Assembly (NCBI GenBank): GCA_002007465.1
Contig: LNAC01000030.1
Coordinates: forward strand, 7,911,697 to 7,975,696
Direction of reading: 5' to 3'
Length of the DNA: 64,000 nt
Origin: Ailurus styani
Taxonomy: Eukaryota; Chordata; Mammalia; Carnivora; Ailuridae
Every line of letters starts with the position of its first letter. Position 1 is the stretch's first letter. The translations under genes were made by a program, and so were the position numbers. Shown here in pieces: positions 11,265-22,841 of the stretch. The notes beneath the pieces were generated by a model. It searched no databases. It was not told the DNA's origin and was given only the letters and a program-made list of their open reading frames with translations.

Positions 11265-11750
11265 TGCCATCTGAATTCCTTTCCTATTGCCCCTGTGACA
11301 AATTACCACAAACTTAGCCTCTAAAAGTGACACAAATGAACTCTCTTGCAGTCTGGCAGTCAGAAGTCCGAGATGGGTTTTACTGGGTCTAAATCAAGAC
11401 CTCAGGGGGCCGAGCTCCTTCCCAGTCTCGAGGAGAGAATCTGTTTCCTTCTGTTTTTCTGCTTCTAGAGGCTGCTGCTTTCCTGACACATAGCCTTGTC
11501 CTCTCCACAAGCTCTGCTCCGTCCTCACATTTCTCTTTGTGCATCTCCGACCTTCCTGCTTATCTTGCATGGAGCTTTGTGGACACATGGCACCCACCCA
11601 AATCCTCTTCCCACTTCAAGACCCTTCACTTCATTGCATCTGCAAGGCCCTTTAACCATGTCAGGCAATATAGTCACAAGTTCTGGGGGTTAGAAGTGGA
11701 CATTTTGGAGGGCAGTTATTCAGCCTACCATACTGTCCATGCCCACTTGA
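11265..11750 (+). repeat. old interspersed repeat, possibly an LTR of the MaLR/ERVL group
   Basis: The stretch opens with CCCCTGTGACAAATTACCACA and ends near CAGTTATTCAGCCTACCATA. I know this wording as a common mammalian dispersed repeat with TCAGAAGTCCGAGATGGG in the middle, but I cannot fix the family from memory. It appears nearly complete at about 480 bases. Confidence 0.5.
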
Positions 11751-11874
11751 TTCAGCCTCCTCCGCCACTATGCACTTGGCTGTTTTGCAGCCCTCCAAGA
11801 AAGAACTAGAAGGAAAAATGAATGATTACTGAGTGAGCCCTAGAGTAGGTACCCCGATTCACCCAGGGATCTAT

Positions 11875-11894
11875 ATCTATATCTAGATATAGAT
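11875..11894. repeat. perfect 20-base palindrome
   Basis: ATCTATATCTAGATATAGAT equals its own reverse complement and is centred on 11884/11885. A related ATTGATATAGATCTCC follows, so the 11868-11916 block is a decayed (ATCTAT)n-type tract. Confidence 0.9.
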
Positions 11895-11929
11895 CTGGAA
11901 ATTGATATAGATCTCCAGTCATAAGGAAA

Positions 11930-12055
11930 TCAAGGCTCAGAGAGGCTCAGTGCTTGCCCGAGTTCACAGAGCACACACCAGGCGGAGCCAGAGTTAGAGC
12001 CCACCAGGGCCACCTGACTCCAGAGCCCAGTCTCCTTTCACCACCTGACATTGCC
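11930..12055 (-). repeat. MIR
   Basis: TCAAGGCTCAGAGAGGCTCA at 11929 and onward through the GAGTTCACAGAGCACACACC block. Confidence 0.7.
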
Positions 12056-12096
12056 TTTTAGTTGAGATCATTCTATATTAATTTAAATTCAGGTCA

Positions 12097-12297
12097 AGGG
12101 GCTCCTGGGTGGCTCAGTCAGTTAAGCGGCTGCTTTCGGCTTAGGTCACGATTCCAGTGTCCTGGGATTGAGCCCATGTCGGGCTCCTTGCTCAAAAGGG
12201 AGCCTGCTTCTCTCTCTACTTCTGCCTGCCACTCTGCCAGCTTGTGCTCTCTCCCCTCTCTCTCTGACAAATAAATAAATAAAATCTTAAAAAATAA
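12097..12297 (+). mobile_element. SINEC
   Basis: From GGGGCTCCTGGGTGGCTCAG to AAATAAATAAAATCTTAAAA. I could not settle the target-site duplication. Confidence 0.9.
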
Positions 12298-12484
12298 TAA
12301 TAATTGCCTTCCCGTCTGTTTCCTCCTTCATTTCCACAAGGATGACCTCATCTGTCTTGTTCGCTATATTCACTAGATCACCTGGTACCTAGTAAGTGGT
12401 CAAGAAATATGTGTCAGATTGAGTGAATGAACTGCTGTACTCTGGGTTTGGCTTTTCTACCTGGAAAGCGATAGAGTGGAACTT

Positions 12485-12720
12485 AGTGATTGGTTGATTG
12501 ATTGATTCATTCATTCACTCCAAAAACTGTTGATTCACCCCTTTTATGCCAGTGCCTTACTAAGTGCCAGATGTTTGGTGTTGAACAAACAGGTGACATC
12601 TCCCGCCATCTAACCACGGAGATAGACATTCACAGTTAGTTTTAAAGGCACAGTTGTGGTAAGTGTCTTAAAGGAAAAAATACAGAGTTCTGTGAGGCCA
12701 TTTAATAGGGGAAGGCTAAA
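12485..12720 (+). repeat. (TTGA)n/(TTCA)n tract with an ancient repeat
   Basis: A TTGA/TTCA tetranucleotide tract lies at 12489-12520. It is followed by an old dispersed repeat (TTACTAAGTGCCAGATGTTT onward) of the same unnamed family seen near 25530 and 52500. Confidence 0.5.
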
Positions 12721-12945
12721 TTTAGAAAATCCAACCACCTTGTTAGAATTGTTGATTCTCAGACATACCTATTTGTTTCATGGTCAGGCAGATAGTACCA
12801 TGGTCAAGAGCTCCAGATCAGCTGGAACAGCTCTGAGCCCCAGAAGCCAAAGGTCCCCCGGACCCCATTCAGGATTCTTTTCCCTTGGTCTGCCATTGTT
12901 AGGCCAAGATTTGTTCCTGTTCAAGTACCTTCAATAGCTCTCCAC

Positions 12946-13160
12946 TATTTTTTTTTTTTTTAAGAGGGAGAGAGAGAGAAAGAGGGCATGCACAGATCAG
13001 GGGTTAGAGAGGGGCAGAGGGCGAGGGAGAGACAGAGTCTTAAGCCAGCTCCATGCCCAGCATGGAGCCTGACTCAAGGCTCGATCTCACTACCCTGAGA
13101 TCATGACCTGAGCTGAAATCAAGAATCAGACACTCAACCGACTGAGCCACCAGGTGCCCC
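12946..13160 (-). mobile_element. SINEC, reverse
   Basis: A poly(T) start, then the GA-rich tract, then ACTGAGCCACCAGGTGCCCC. ATAGCTCTC occurs at 12934-12942 and 13162-13170. Confidence 0.9.
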
Positions 13161-13169
13161 TATAGCTCT

Positions 13170-13650
13170 CTGCTTCTTGTAGCATGGGCTCCCGACTCCT
13201 CAGAATTAAGGTCTTTTGTGATCTGACCTCAGCCTCATCTGTCTCGGATTCTGTGTCCCAACACTGCTGGGCTGACCCCCGCGCTGCTTCTTACTACGTG
13301 TGACCTGGGGCCAGACCCTGCTCCTCTCAGGGCCTCCTCACAGGCATCTGTGAGGTGATGGGTTTGGACACAAATGACCTTCAAGTTTTGTAAATGGTAT
13401 CATTCCGAGATTACTCCCCAAATACACCGTTCCTTTTCCTGATCACATTTTGGCCCAACTGTGCTCTCTGGCTGGGATGCCCACAATTACCACCTAGCAT
13501 TTCTATGTGATGGTGTTCTAGATTGGGCCTCAAACCCCACTCTCATCAAGAAATCCAGAGAAATTCTATGTTTCTGGAATAAGATGCTTGGACCTTAATA
13601 AGAGTACTCATTACCTTCTACCACGGGCAGCTGCGTATAGACACTGAAGA
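13170..13650. other. intergenic, nothing clear
   Basis: A weak MIR/L2-like trace sits at about 13200-13380 (GTCTTTTGTGATCTGACCTC and CACAGGCATCTGTGAGG). No coding signal. Confidence 0.35.
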
Positions 13651-13654
13651 CTGG

Positions 13655-13880
13655 TGTCTGCGTGTGGGCTCCGAAGTATGGGAAACCAGGGTTCAAATCC
13701 GCCTTAGCCACTTACTAGTGGTGAAAACGTGAGCAACCATTTGTCTCTCTAGTCCTGAGTTTTCTCATCCCTGAAATGGGGATGATCAAACCTTTCTTCC
13801 AGTCTTGTACACACTACATTTGAAGATAAACAAGCATTTCACAACATCTGGCAAACAGTAAGGGCTAAACATGTGGTCAT
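13655..13880 (+). repeat. MIR
   Basis: CAGGGTTCAAATCCGCCTTA at 13688 and GAGTTTTCTCATCCCTGAAA at 13757. Confidence 0.75.
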
Positions 13881-13939
13881 TCTCCCTACTACACGCTAAG
13901 TCCCTTTATGACAGAACTCCATCTGAAGGGACATGAAAT

Positions 13940-14385
13940 AACCAATGATTGCATGCCTACTACACGCCAACATTACACTATGCACGCAGAGTTCCTTAAT
14001 CCTCACAACAACTGGGGGCACCTGGGCAGCTCAGTGGGTTGAGTGTCCAACTCTTGGTTTCAGCTCAGGTCATGATCTCAGGGTCCTGGGATCAAGCCCC
14101 AAGTTGGGCTCCCTGCTCAGCGGAGAGTCTACTTGAGATTCTCTCTGCCCCTCCCCCCACTCATGCACACTCTCTCTTCCTAAAATAAAATTAAAGATAA
14201 ATAAATCTTTTTTAAAAAAATCCTCACAGCAAGCAAACAAAGTAGGTATAATAATTATCCCCATTTTACAGATGAGGGGATTGAGGCTCAGAAGAGTGAA
14301 GTGACTTAGCCAACGTCATGCGGTGGTAATGGGTAGAGCTAGGTCTGAGCCCAGACTATGTGCCTTCAGAGGCCACACCGACGCT
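13940..14385 (-). repeat. MIR split by a SINEC
   Basis: The two halves, 13940-14011 and 14219-14385, join into one reverse MIR (ACAGATGAGGGGATTGAGGC at 14268). The SINEC between them duplicated AATCCTCACAACAA (13998-14011) as AATCCTCACAGCAA (14219-14232). Confidence 0.8.
14012..14218 (+). mobile_element. SINEC inserted in a MIR
   Basis: A complete element with an A/T-rich tail. Its 14-base target-site duplication, 13 of 14 matching, is made of MIR sequence. Confidence 0.93.
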
Positions 14386-14569
14386 GAGTAATTCAACCAC
14401 AGTTGTTCAGCACAGCTTTGTAGGTCCCCTAGAAACTACTCTCCGAGTGTCTGGGTGTTGTCCGTTTCCTTCTGTTTCCCTTTTGAGACTGTAAGTCCCT
14501 GACAGCAGCACCCGCGTCTTACTCCTCCGTGTATCTCTGGTACTCAAGGGTGCCTTGGAAATGGACATT

Positions 14570-14648
14570 TGCTGGATGGATGAACAGATGAATGGATGGA
14601 CGAGCGGATGGTTGGACCGGCGGGCAGACGGATGGACGGGTGGATGAC
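14570..14648. repeat. degenerate (GGAT/GGAC)n minisatellite
   Basis: Imperfect tetranucleotide units (TGGATGGATGAACAGATGAA and so on) over about 75 bases. Several units carry CpG variants. Confidence 0.85.
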
Positions 14649-15536
14649 CCAACGAGTGGTTAAACAGAAGAGTTCCCAGATGAAGGGCTTGTACCCCAAA
14701 CATTCCTCTTTAATAGCTCTCTGCCCCCTTCCCCAGCGACAGCCAGCCTCAAGTAGAAGACTGTGGGAGACCAGTGGGGAAGAAAATACACCCCACGTGA
14801 CCACCAGGACTCTGTCAAAGTGTCATCACGGTGGATACAACAGATTCCAGCCTCAACAGTCATGCCAGCCTCTTGGATGCCTCCGTGGTGAGCCAGACTT
14901 CTCAGGTACCCATGAAGCACTGGACAAGAGCCTGATTCATGCTGCAGGCTTCCCTCCCTCTTTCCCTCCACGGGCGCCACTGTCCCACCCCAATTCTTGA
15001 CCATGGGGTGAGAGGCCACGGATCAGATGCTCTTAGCAGGGCCGCCAAACCCCCGGAGAGGGAGAGGCCCCGAGGCTGGCTTTGGCCCAGGGTGTGGGTC
15101 AAATCCACTGCCTCATTATCAAAATAAGAGCAAAGGCCCGAGATGCACAATCGCCACGCAGAGCCGATAGCATCTCTGCCTCCCCACGATGGGTATCCCG
15201 GGAGGAAGGGAGGGAACGAGGGCAGTGTGAGTATCTCCAGCCCACGCTCCCCGGGGAGGGAGAAAAGAGGTGATGTGCTCAGAGCACTTCACAAGGACCG
15301 GGCCCACAGTAAGCGCTCAGTGATTCGTGTGACCAATTATCACAGAAGATAACGAACTGCTGATGAGGTAGACTGCATTCTGGCTGCATCTAGAAAGGAT
15401 CTGAAAGCCCCTGGTTTTAAACCCACGTCTATGGCACACCCCAAAGCGGTGAAAATAAAGATAAAAGGGAAAGACGAGGGTTTGGTGCCAGCAATGCCTG
15501 AGTTGAGCCCCCAGCAGCTATTAAAAGCACCAGTGA
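14648..15536. other. intergenic, nothing recognised
   Basis: Open frames of up to 134 codons occur on both strands, but none resembles a known protein and they overlap in all phases, as expected by chance. 15270-15340 has weak MIR wording (ACAGTAAGCGCTCAGTGATT). Confidence 0.4.
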
Positions 15537-15757
15537 GGGGCGCCTGGGTGGCTCGGTCCATTTAAGTGTCTGCCTTTGGCTCAGGTCAGGATCCCGGGGT
15601 CCTGGGATGGAGCCCCTGAGCCCTGCATCTGGCTCCCGGCTCAGGAGGGAGTCTGTTTCTTCCTCTCCCTCTCTTCCTGCCCCTCCTCCTGCTCATGCTC
15701 TCGCACCCACTCACTCTCTCAAATTAAAAAAAAAAAAAAACAACTTAAAAAAAAAAG
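15537..15757 (+). mobile_element. SINEC
   Basis: GGGGCGCCTGGGTGGCTCGG start, long CT-rich middle, two A-runs at the end. No clean duplication seen. Confidence 0.9.
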
Positions 15758-16365
15758 TCATGCATGAAAACAAAACAAACAAACAAACCCCCCCAAAAAA
15801 CCACACGGCACTGTGTTTCCTGCTGGCATCATGACGACAGCACTCACGCGTCCCAGTGTGAAGTCAGGAGAACCTGCAAGCTCCTTCGAGCCTCTCATCC
15901 CCCAGGGCTTCAGTTTCCCAAACGTAAAACATCTGCCTGTGGACTTGTTGGATGATTAGATGAGTCCTGGTGTCCCCAAGGGTGGCGTCGAATGAGAATC
16001 CTGGGAATAAGGACACAAATTCCTGTGTTTCTAGCAAGCCACTCAGGCAGGCCGATGCAGGGGACCGCAGACTGCTTCAGGAAGCCACAGAGGGAAGGTC
16101 TGTACACAAGCTTAGCACAGCTCTTGGCAGTAGTCAGTGCTCAGGAAAGAACTCGCTATTACCAGCAGCCTCTGAGCGGTCCCTGAGCTCCCCGAGCTCC
16201 ACCTCTTACATCTGTTGACTTACTTCAAAATTAAGCCTGAATCCCTCCAGTGCTTGGCCATGTCTACTGCTACAGTGCTGGTGCCTGCCACCTGGAGTCC
16301 CGCAATTGGTTTCCTCTCTTCTGCACTTGGACCCCCATCGTCTTGTCCCCACCAAGCAAGCACAC
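15758..16365. other. intergenic
   Basis: A-rich at 15758-15805, then mixed sequence with no recognised feature except a weak MIR-like patch near 15890-15960 (CCCCAGGGCTTCAGTTTCCC). Confidence 0.35.
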
Positions 16366-16369
16366 TCAT

Positions 16370-16850
16370 CTTGTTTCTCAAACAGCTAAATCAGATCATG
16401 ACACTTAAAGCAAAATCCAAACTGCTCCTTGAGATCTGGCTCCTTCCTATCTCTCCAAATATATCTTGATCTTTCACTCTGTACCAGCCACACTAGCCTC
16501 CTTGCTGTTCCTGAAACAGACCAAACTTGTTCTCACCCCAGGACCTTTGCACCTGCTGTTCCCTCTACCTGGATCCAGTCCAAGCCTGGCCCATTCTCAT
16601 CACCCAGACCTCAGTTCAAGTGTTACCTCCTCAAAGAAGGCTTTTATGACCCTCCTTTCAAATGTTGCCCCCAACATATTGTATTATTTTTCTCATAGCC
16701 CTGTCAGAAATGAACATTTTATTTTTATTTTTGTGATTTATGGCCTGATAACTCCAGTGAGGAGGAGACCTTTTCTCTTTTGCTCATTTCTATATTTTCA
16801 GTGCTTAGAGAAAATGCCTAGAAAATATTTGTGGATATCATAAATATTTT
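16370..16850 (+). mobile_element. L2 3' end
   Basis: Hallmark L2 wording CCAGGACCTTTGCACCTGCT at 16540, AGTGTTACCTCCTCAAAGAA near 16619, then an A/T-rich 3' part. The 5' limit is approximate. Confidence 0.8.
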
Positions 16851-16984
16851 GCCAAAAGAATGAAGTTATTATTACTGTTCTGTTAGTATATTAAAATGTT
16901 TGCGGTAGGCTAAGGAGAAAGAATGGGTTTCACACTAGTAGGGCATGATTCTCCCTCTCTAAACCTGTTTCCAAACACGTGCGT

Positions 16985-17020
16985 GGACACACACACACCC
17001 ACACACACACACAAACACGC
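16985..17020. repeat. (AC)n microsatellite
   Basis: An interrupted CA run of about 34 bases. Confidence 0.9.
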
Positions 17021-17074
17021 TCTCATTATACACTCTCAAATGCATACATACACGTTTATAAGAGATACATCAAA

Positions 17075-17193
17075 TTTTTTTTCAAGTTTATTCACTTTTA
17101 AGTGTTCTCTACACTCCACATGGGGCTCAAACTCACGACCCCAAGATCAAGAGTTGCATACTCTTCTGACTGATCCAACAAGGCATCCTATGG
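17075..17193 (-). mobile_element. old SINEC, reverse
   Basis: The AAACTCACGACCCCAAGATC and ACTGATCCAACAAGGCATCC blocks are the reversed tRNA-like region. GATACATCAAA flanks it at 17064-17074 and 17194-17204, a perfect 11-base duplication despite the age. Confidence 0.85.
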
Positions 17194-17244
17194 GATACAT
17201 CAAAATGTTGAATTTTTGTTTATAGTCAAGATGCACTTATTTTA

Positions 17245-17441
17245 GGGGCGCCTGGGTGGCTCAGTGGGTTAAGCCTTTGCCTTCAGCTCAGGTCATGATC
17301 TCAGGGTCCTGGGATTGAGCCCCGCATCTGGCTGCCTGCTTGGCAGGGGGCCTGCTTCCTCCTCTCTCTCTGACTGCCTCGCTGCCTACTTGTGATCTCT
17401 CTGTCCCTGTGTCAAATAAATAAATAAAATCTTAAAAAAAA
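17245..17441 (+). mobile_element. young SINEC
   Basis: A full element between perfect 17-base duplications AAGATGCACTTATTTTA at 17228-17244 and 17442-17458. Confidence 0.96.
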
Positions 17442-17574
17442 AAGATGCACTTATTTTAAAATCAGAAATAATGTATAAAACAATTTCTATTCTGAAAAAA
17501 AACAATGTTAAAAGTTTTTCTTTAAACAAGAAAGCAATGCTGGTGGGACATAGGAGTGGAGGTTTGGGGGACAG

Positions 17575-17960
17575 ACTGCCTAGGGTTTAAACCCTGATGT
17601 GAGCACTTTTAGCTGTGTAATGGCTTACTTAAGTGCTCTGAGCCTCAGTTTCCCCATCTGGAAGATGGGAGAACTCATGCCTACCTTTTACCGGGGCTGT
17701 GGAGGTGAATGAGATCATCAGCATGACCATGCCGGTCCCAATGCCTGGTTCTATCGAAAAGGCATGAGATAAAGTCCAGTTCTTCTCCAAGGCTCAATCC
17801 AGACATCATTTCTTTATTTGGCTTCCTCTTGCATAAAACAGGGAGTAATCATAATACATATTCCATCGGGTCATTCTAGCGACTGAAGGCAACAATGTAT
17901 GCACGGTGCTCAGCATGGCACCTGGTCCATCCTCGGTACTTAGTAAATGTTAGGGGTCAT
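17575..17960 (+). repeat. two MIR copies
   Basis: One at 17575-17760 (GAGCCTCAGTTTCCCCATCTG at 17640). A second, more decayed copy at about 17790-17960 ends CGGTACTTAGTAAATGTTAGG. Confidence 0.75.
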
Positions 17961-17999
17961 CGTCATCATCTCTGTGGTGTAGTAAGTAAACGTAAGTGT

Positions 18000-18135
18000 A
18001 GGTAAAAGTAGGGGCTCTCCAGGGTCACCCTATCTGGATTCCAGAGCGAGTTACTTCACCTTTCTAAACCTTAATCTCCTCATCTGAGAAATGGGATAAT
18101 AATAGTACCAAGTGCGAGAGGTACGTAATGCCTTG
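18000..18135 (+). repeat. MIR
   Basis: TTACTTCACCTTTCTAAACC through ATCTCCTCATCTGAGAAATG and GGGATAATAATAGTACCAAG. Confidence 0.75.
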
Positions 18136-18139
18136 GCAC

Positions 18140-18980
18140 GCTGCCTTGCCATGAAGCCCTTAGTGCAATCGTCTCCAACACAGGTTTGCCGGGGGCCCGC
18201 CTGGTCCCCCGCACCCGTCCCTCCAGGGCAGGGGCCGGGCCAACTCTCTGTCTGGGGGTCCCTGGCTGCCAACACTGCATGATAGAATGACCGACGGCCC
18301 CCAGGAAAGTCCGCCAGGCCCTGGCCGAGTGCTGGGTGGGCAGGTGGAAGAGCATCTGGCTTGAAGCTCAGGAGTGAGCGCATCCTGTCGATCCTGGGCT
18401 TGGCAGACGGCTTCAGAGAGCTGGGGCCCACCTTCGGGGCAGGGCCTGGCCTGCGGCCCAGAGGAAGCCCTTGGTTTTGCCGGCGCCCTGAGCATGCACC
18501 GCTCTGTGCCTGAACAGAGCTGCCTTTGTGTGGTGACAGGCAGATAACTGCTTCTGGGCAGTGACTCACCAAAGGGCAGCCACCAACTTAACAGCAGCAG
18601 TGACTGACGTGCTGAACCAGCTGCTGCCGAGGGGGACTCCAGCGACATCTCCACCCTGCGATGTCCCCTCCTCATGATGCCAGTGCACTGGCCCAAAAGC
18701 CTGAGGAGAGATGAGCCAGAGCCACAGCGTGTTCGGAAACTCCAAATCCCCTGAGGTCTTCAAGCTAACGAGTCTCATGGCTGTCGTCCCTCGTCGCCAC
18801 TCTGCCAGGCAGGGGTCATGAGCTCTGCTGTGTAGATCAGGAAACTGGCTCACGGAAGTTGAAGTGCAGGGGCCCAAAGGGACCCAGCCAAGCCCCAGGC
18901 CCTTCCTGCTGAAGCGCCCTCCCCACCCCGGGTGTGGACAGAAAGAGAAGGGTAACCGCACCGAAGCCACCGATTTGTCT
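18140..18980. other. GC-rich unique stretch
   Basis: GC is about 60 percent. I count roughly 18 CpG in 18181-18540, about half the expected number, so it is not a CpG island. Antisense frames of 173 and 178 codons overlap here, but they shadow each other and resemble nothing I know. It could be a decayed regulatory block; nothing in the sequence proves it. Confidence 0.4.
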
Positions 18981-18984
18981 CACT

Positions 18985-19200
18985 GAACATTTAGTGACCA
19001 TTTAGTAGATGCCGGGCTCTAGGCCAGGGAAGGCATACGCCTTGTCTCCCTCCATCCCAGCCTCATTCCTTTCAAGGTGGGTATATTATTATGCTTCGTA
19101 ACAGATGAGAAAACTGAGACTTGAAGGTTATTTGTCCCCGAGCACACAGCTAGTAAGTGGCAGAATCAGAATTTGGACGCAAATTTCTCTGTCCCTCAAA
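18985..19200 (-). repeat. MIR
   Basis: ACAGATGAGAAAACTGAGAC at 19101, then GCACACAGCTAGTAAGTGGC at 19142. Confidence 0.8.
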
Positions 19201-19416
19201 CCAGGAATTTTCCTTTTGATTTTATATGCTCCTCTGTGTGGTGTAGACCGTGGGAGAATGAGTTTGAGAGTCAGGTAAAGTGACTGTCCTGATTGAGGAC
19301 AGGGAGAGAGGGGGCCTGGGGAAGAGGGGAAGAATTAAGGTCAGAGGAAGCAGGATAAATGGGGGAAGTATTACCATATGTTGATTAAAGCGGGGTTGGT
19401 ACCATTGCAAGTCTTT

Positions 19417-19616
19417 GCAACATTTTTTTAAAGATTTTATTTATTTATTTATTTGAGAGAGAGAGTGCAAGCTGGGGGAGGAGCAGGAGAGGGAGAAGCT
19501 GCCCCCTCGCTGAGCAGGGAGCCCGACGTGGGGCTCAGTCCTAGGACCCTGAGATTGTGACCCGAGCCGAAACCAAGAGTCTGACGCTTAACCGACGGAA
19601 GCACACAGGTGCCCCA
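19417..19616 (-). mobile_element. SINEC, reverse
   Basis: A (TTTA)n start and CGCTTAACCGACGGAAGCAC end. A likely duplication is CATTGCAAGTCTTT (19403-19416) and CATTGCAATTCTTT (19617-19630), one mismatch. Confidence 0.88.
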
Positions 19617-19629
19617 CATTGCAATTCTT

Positions 19630-21190
19630 TTAAAAATTCATTTGGCTCAAGTATAATACACATATATTTAGAGAAGAGTAATAGACATCACAGAAAAGTG
19701 AACCAATCATGAATTTTCACAAACTGAATACTCCAAATAGCACCTAAACGAGAAAGCAGAACGTTTCCAGCGACCCCCCTCATGCCCTCTGCCCCACGGT
19801 CATCCTGACTTCTAATCTCATCAATGGATCGCGTCTGTTTCCTTTTGAATGAAATCACATATCACGCATTCTCTCGTCTCTGGCTTCTTCCACTCAGTAT
19901 TGTGTTTGTGTGTAGCAGGTGTGTTTTTCAACATTTTATTTGGAACATTTTCAAACATACAGCAACGCTGAAAGAATTTTACAGTAAACTTCCACAAATC
20001 GATCCCCCCAATCCTACTATGAACATTCACTACACTTGCTTTTCTCTCATCGAAAGCCCTCTCTCTATCCATTCATGACTAGGTCTATTTTATTGTGCAT
20101 CTCAAAGTAAATTGCAGACATCAGTGCACTTCCCCTAAATACTCAGCATGTGTGTTATTAAAGAGTGTAGTATTTTTCACAATTTTTGTCCTTTGGGTGT
20201 AAAATATGGATATGATGAAATGTACAAATCTTAAGGGCACAGTTATCAAGTTTTGACAAATGCATACCCATGCGTCACCCCAAACCCTGTCAAGATATAG
20301 AACATTCTCATCGCCCCAGAAACTTCCCTCATGCACCTTTCCCGTTAGTACTCCCTCTCTGCACGCCCCTAGGCAACTACTGTTCTCATATTTTCCTTTT
20401 CTTTTTTTAATTTAAAGATTTTATTTATTTATTTGAGAGAGAGCATGAGCACAAGCACAGGGAGGAGCAGAGGGAGAGGGAGAAGCAGGCTCCCCGCTGA
20501 GCAGGGCGCCAGAGGCGGGACTCGATTCCAGACCCCAGGATCATGACCTGAGCCGAAGGCAGACACTTAACCGACTGAACACCCCAGGCACCCCTGTTCT
20601 GATACTTTTTATGATGTATTATTTTCCCTGTTCTAGAACTTCATATAAATGGAATCATGCAATATATACCTTTGGTGTAAGGGTTCTTTCACTCAGTACA
20701 ATATTTTCGAGATCTACCGGTGTTTTTATTCATATCGGTAATTTGTTCTTTTTTATAGGGTAGTGTTCTATTGTAAGAATATACTGCAGTTTATTTATCC
20801 ATTCTCCTAGTGATGGACACCGGGCTGTTTCTCCTGGAAAAGATGCTATGAACACTCTTATATAGGCCTCTTTGTGGAAATATGCTTTTGTTACTCCTGA
20901 GTAAATACTAAGGCATGTAAGTCTTAAGTATTGGGTCACAGGGTAGGTAATGTTTTGTCTTATAGAAAACTGACTGATTCTTTGTCAGAGAGGATTTTAT
21001 CAATTTATAGTACCACCGGCAATGAATGAGAGATCCAGCTGCTTCATAGCCTTAACAACATTTGCTATTGCCAGTCTCTTTACTGTTCCTAGCAGGTATG
21101 TAATAGTATCCCATTGCAGTTTTAGTTTGCATTTCCACGAAAAGGTACCATTTCCTTCAAGTGTATGAAGCTCCTTGCCTAGCCTCACGT
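19630..21190 (-). mobile_element. old LINE-1 region, reverse, with a SINEC inside
   Basis: 19650-20394 reads as reversed old L1 3' UTR (for example AGCACCTAAACGAGAAAGCA near 19739 and GTTTTGACAAATGCATACCC near 20251). 20609-21190 reads as reversed ORF2 C-terminus (AACTTCATATAAATGGAATC near 20638). It may be two copies rather than one. No frame survives. Confidence 0.7.
20395..20593 (-). mobile_element. SINEC, reverse, inside old L1
   Basis: Flanked by CTGTTCTCATATTTT (20380-20394) and CTGTTCTGATACTTT (20594-20608), 13 of 15 matching. Confidence 0.9.
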
Positions 21191-21354
21191 CTTAGCAAAC
21201 AGAGTACATGCTCTCTTGTGCAGACCACAACCTGTGCAACTGTACATGGCAGCTCCATTTCAGGTCTTCCTCTCTAATGAGCACCATGAATAAGAGCCAA
21301 CCCTTGGAGTACCATTCTTATTTCAAAGAAAAAGAGAATTTATAGTGTTTGGGA

Positions 21355-21560
21355 CTGGCCTCTGCTATCAGACTACCTGGACTCTGACTCGACCTCACCA
21401 CACACCAGCTGGGTGTTGATGGGCAAATGACTTAACATTTGTAATTCGTTCTCTCTAACCTACTCATAGGCTTGTTGTGAAGATGAATCAGATAATACAC
21501 ATAATACACTCAGCACAGTGCCTGGCACACAGTAAACACTAGGAAACGTTAGTTGTTTTA
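21355..21560 (+). repeat. MIR
   Basis: ACTTAACATTTGTAATTCGT and CAGTGCCTGGCACACAGTAA at 21517. Confidence 0.78.
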
Positions 21561-21615
21561 TTATTGCTATGTCTGATCAGAAAAGTTCTACATGTGCTGA
21601 TTGCAGAAGGTGAAT

Positions 21616-21803
21616 AAGGGCATCTGCATGGCTCAGTTGGTTAAGCATCTGCCTTCAGCTCAGGTCATGATCTCGGGGTTCTGGGATCGAGTCCTGCGTC
21701 AGCCTCCCTGCTCAGTGGGGACTCTGCTTCTCTCTCTGCTTGCTGCTCCCCCTGCTCATGCTCTCTCTCTCAAATAAAAAACCAAATCTTTTTTTTAAAA
21801 AAA
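21616..21803 (+). mobile_element. SINEC
   Basis: AGGGCATCTGCATGGCTCAG start and AAATAAAAAACCAAATC tail. The duplication is not resolved. Confidence 0.88.
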
Positions 21804-22594
21804 GTAAATAAAATTAGAAAGAAGTGTGAAATCACCATAACCCCACCAATCAAAGATAACCGGTATTAATACTTAGTGCATTTTTTCTAGTCCTTCCTAT
21901 ATAGAATTTTTTTAAAAACACTGTCAGCATCATACTCTCTCTGCAATTTCATATCCTTTTTCCATAATTAATCTGACATCATTGATATCTTCCCACGTCC
22001 TTGTGTATTCTTTGTATCCTACTTGTGTATTCTTCAGTGTATTCTACTCTGAAAGGCTGTGCAATGTCCCAGAAACAGCTGTACCACATCTGGAATGTGT
22101 CATCTGTGCATAAGGTGATAAGACAGTGGGTTCAGGAGCAAGAACCCTAGACACAGCCTTGTACCTCCCTGACCACATGCAGTATTTCCTCAGGACGGCT
22201 TGAGCCATCGGTAAGCACTGTCAGATCAGAGCATGGCATTAAAAACATCCTTTCACTTATCCCCAAACATGAAAGTATGAGATAATAAAAAAAGTTGTGG
22301 GAAAAAAAATGAATCAATACATGAATGAGAAAACATTGAAAGTAAAAGCACCCCTAAACACACCCCCTTTTTAATACCACTAGTAAAAAATAGTCACTTT
22401 GATGTGCATGCTTCCAGACCTTTTTTCCATATGTATAGAACCCCAGATATAGATACACTGACCCAAGGGTAGGAAGGGGTCAGAAGTCCGCCCAAATCCT
22501 GTCCTGCCCCTGCCCCGTGTGACTGCATGTGACCTTGGGCAAGTTACCTTGCCTCACCATGGGCCCCGTTTTAGAAGGTCTCAAGCAGCTGTTT
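21804..22594. other. intergenic; L1-like or MIR-like traces only
   Basis: 21810-22070 resembles an old reversed L1 3' UTR (TCTTCCCACGTCCTTGTGTA, and a TTGTGTATTCTT duplication at 22002/22024). The rest is unassigned. Confidence 0.35.
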
Positions 22595-22609
22595 CTGGAG
22601 AGATTTTTC

Positions 22610-22825
22610 TTTCTCTTTTTTTTTTTTTTTAAGATTTTTTATTTAACACAGAGAGAGATNNNNNNNNNNNNNNNNNNNNNNNNNNNNNNNNNNNNNNNNN
22701 NNNNNNNNNNNNNNNNNNNNNNNNNNNNGCTGAGCAGAGAGCCCGATGCGGGGCTCGATCCCAGGACCCTGAGATCATGACCTGAGCTGAAGGCAGAGGC
22801 TTAACTCACTGAGCCACCAGGCGCC
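22610..22825 (-). mobile_element. SINEC, reverse, interrupted by an assembly gap
   Basis: Starts in poly(T) and ends GAGCCACCAGGCGCC. CTGGAGAGATTTTTC (22595-22609) and CTGGAGTGATTTTTTC (22826-22841) flank it. The gap removes the GA-rich middle. Confidence 0.88.
22660..22728. other. assembly gap, 69 N
   Basis: A run of N inside a SINEC. From other reverse copies the missing part should be the GA-rich, low-complexity middle, so no gene content is likely lost. Confidence 1.
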
Positions 22826-22841
22826 CTGGAGTGATTTTTTC

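Noticed and set aside
18051..18696. Overlapping 173- and 178-codon antisense frames in GC-rich DNA
   Set aside because: They overlap in different phases, resemble nothing known, and CpG content is only about half of expectation.
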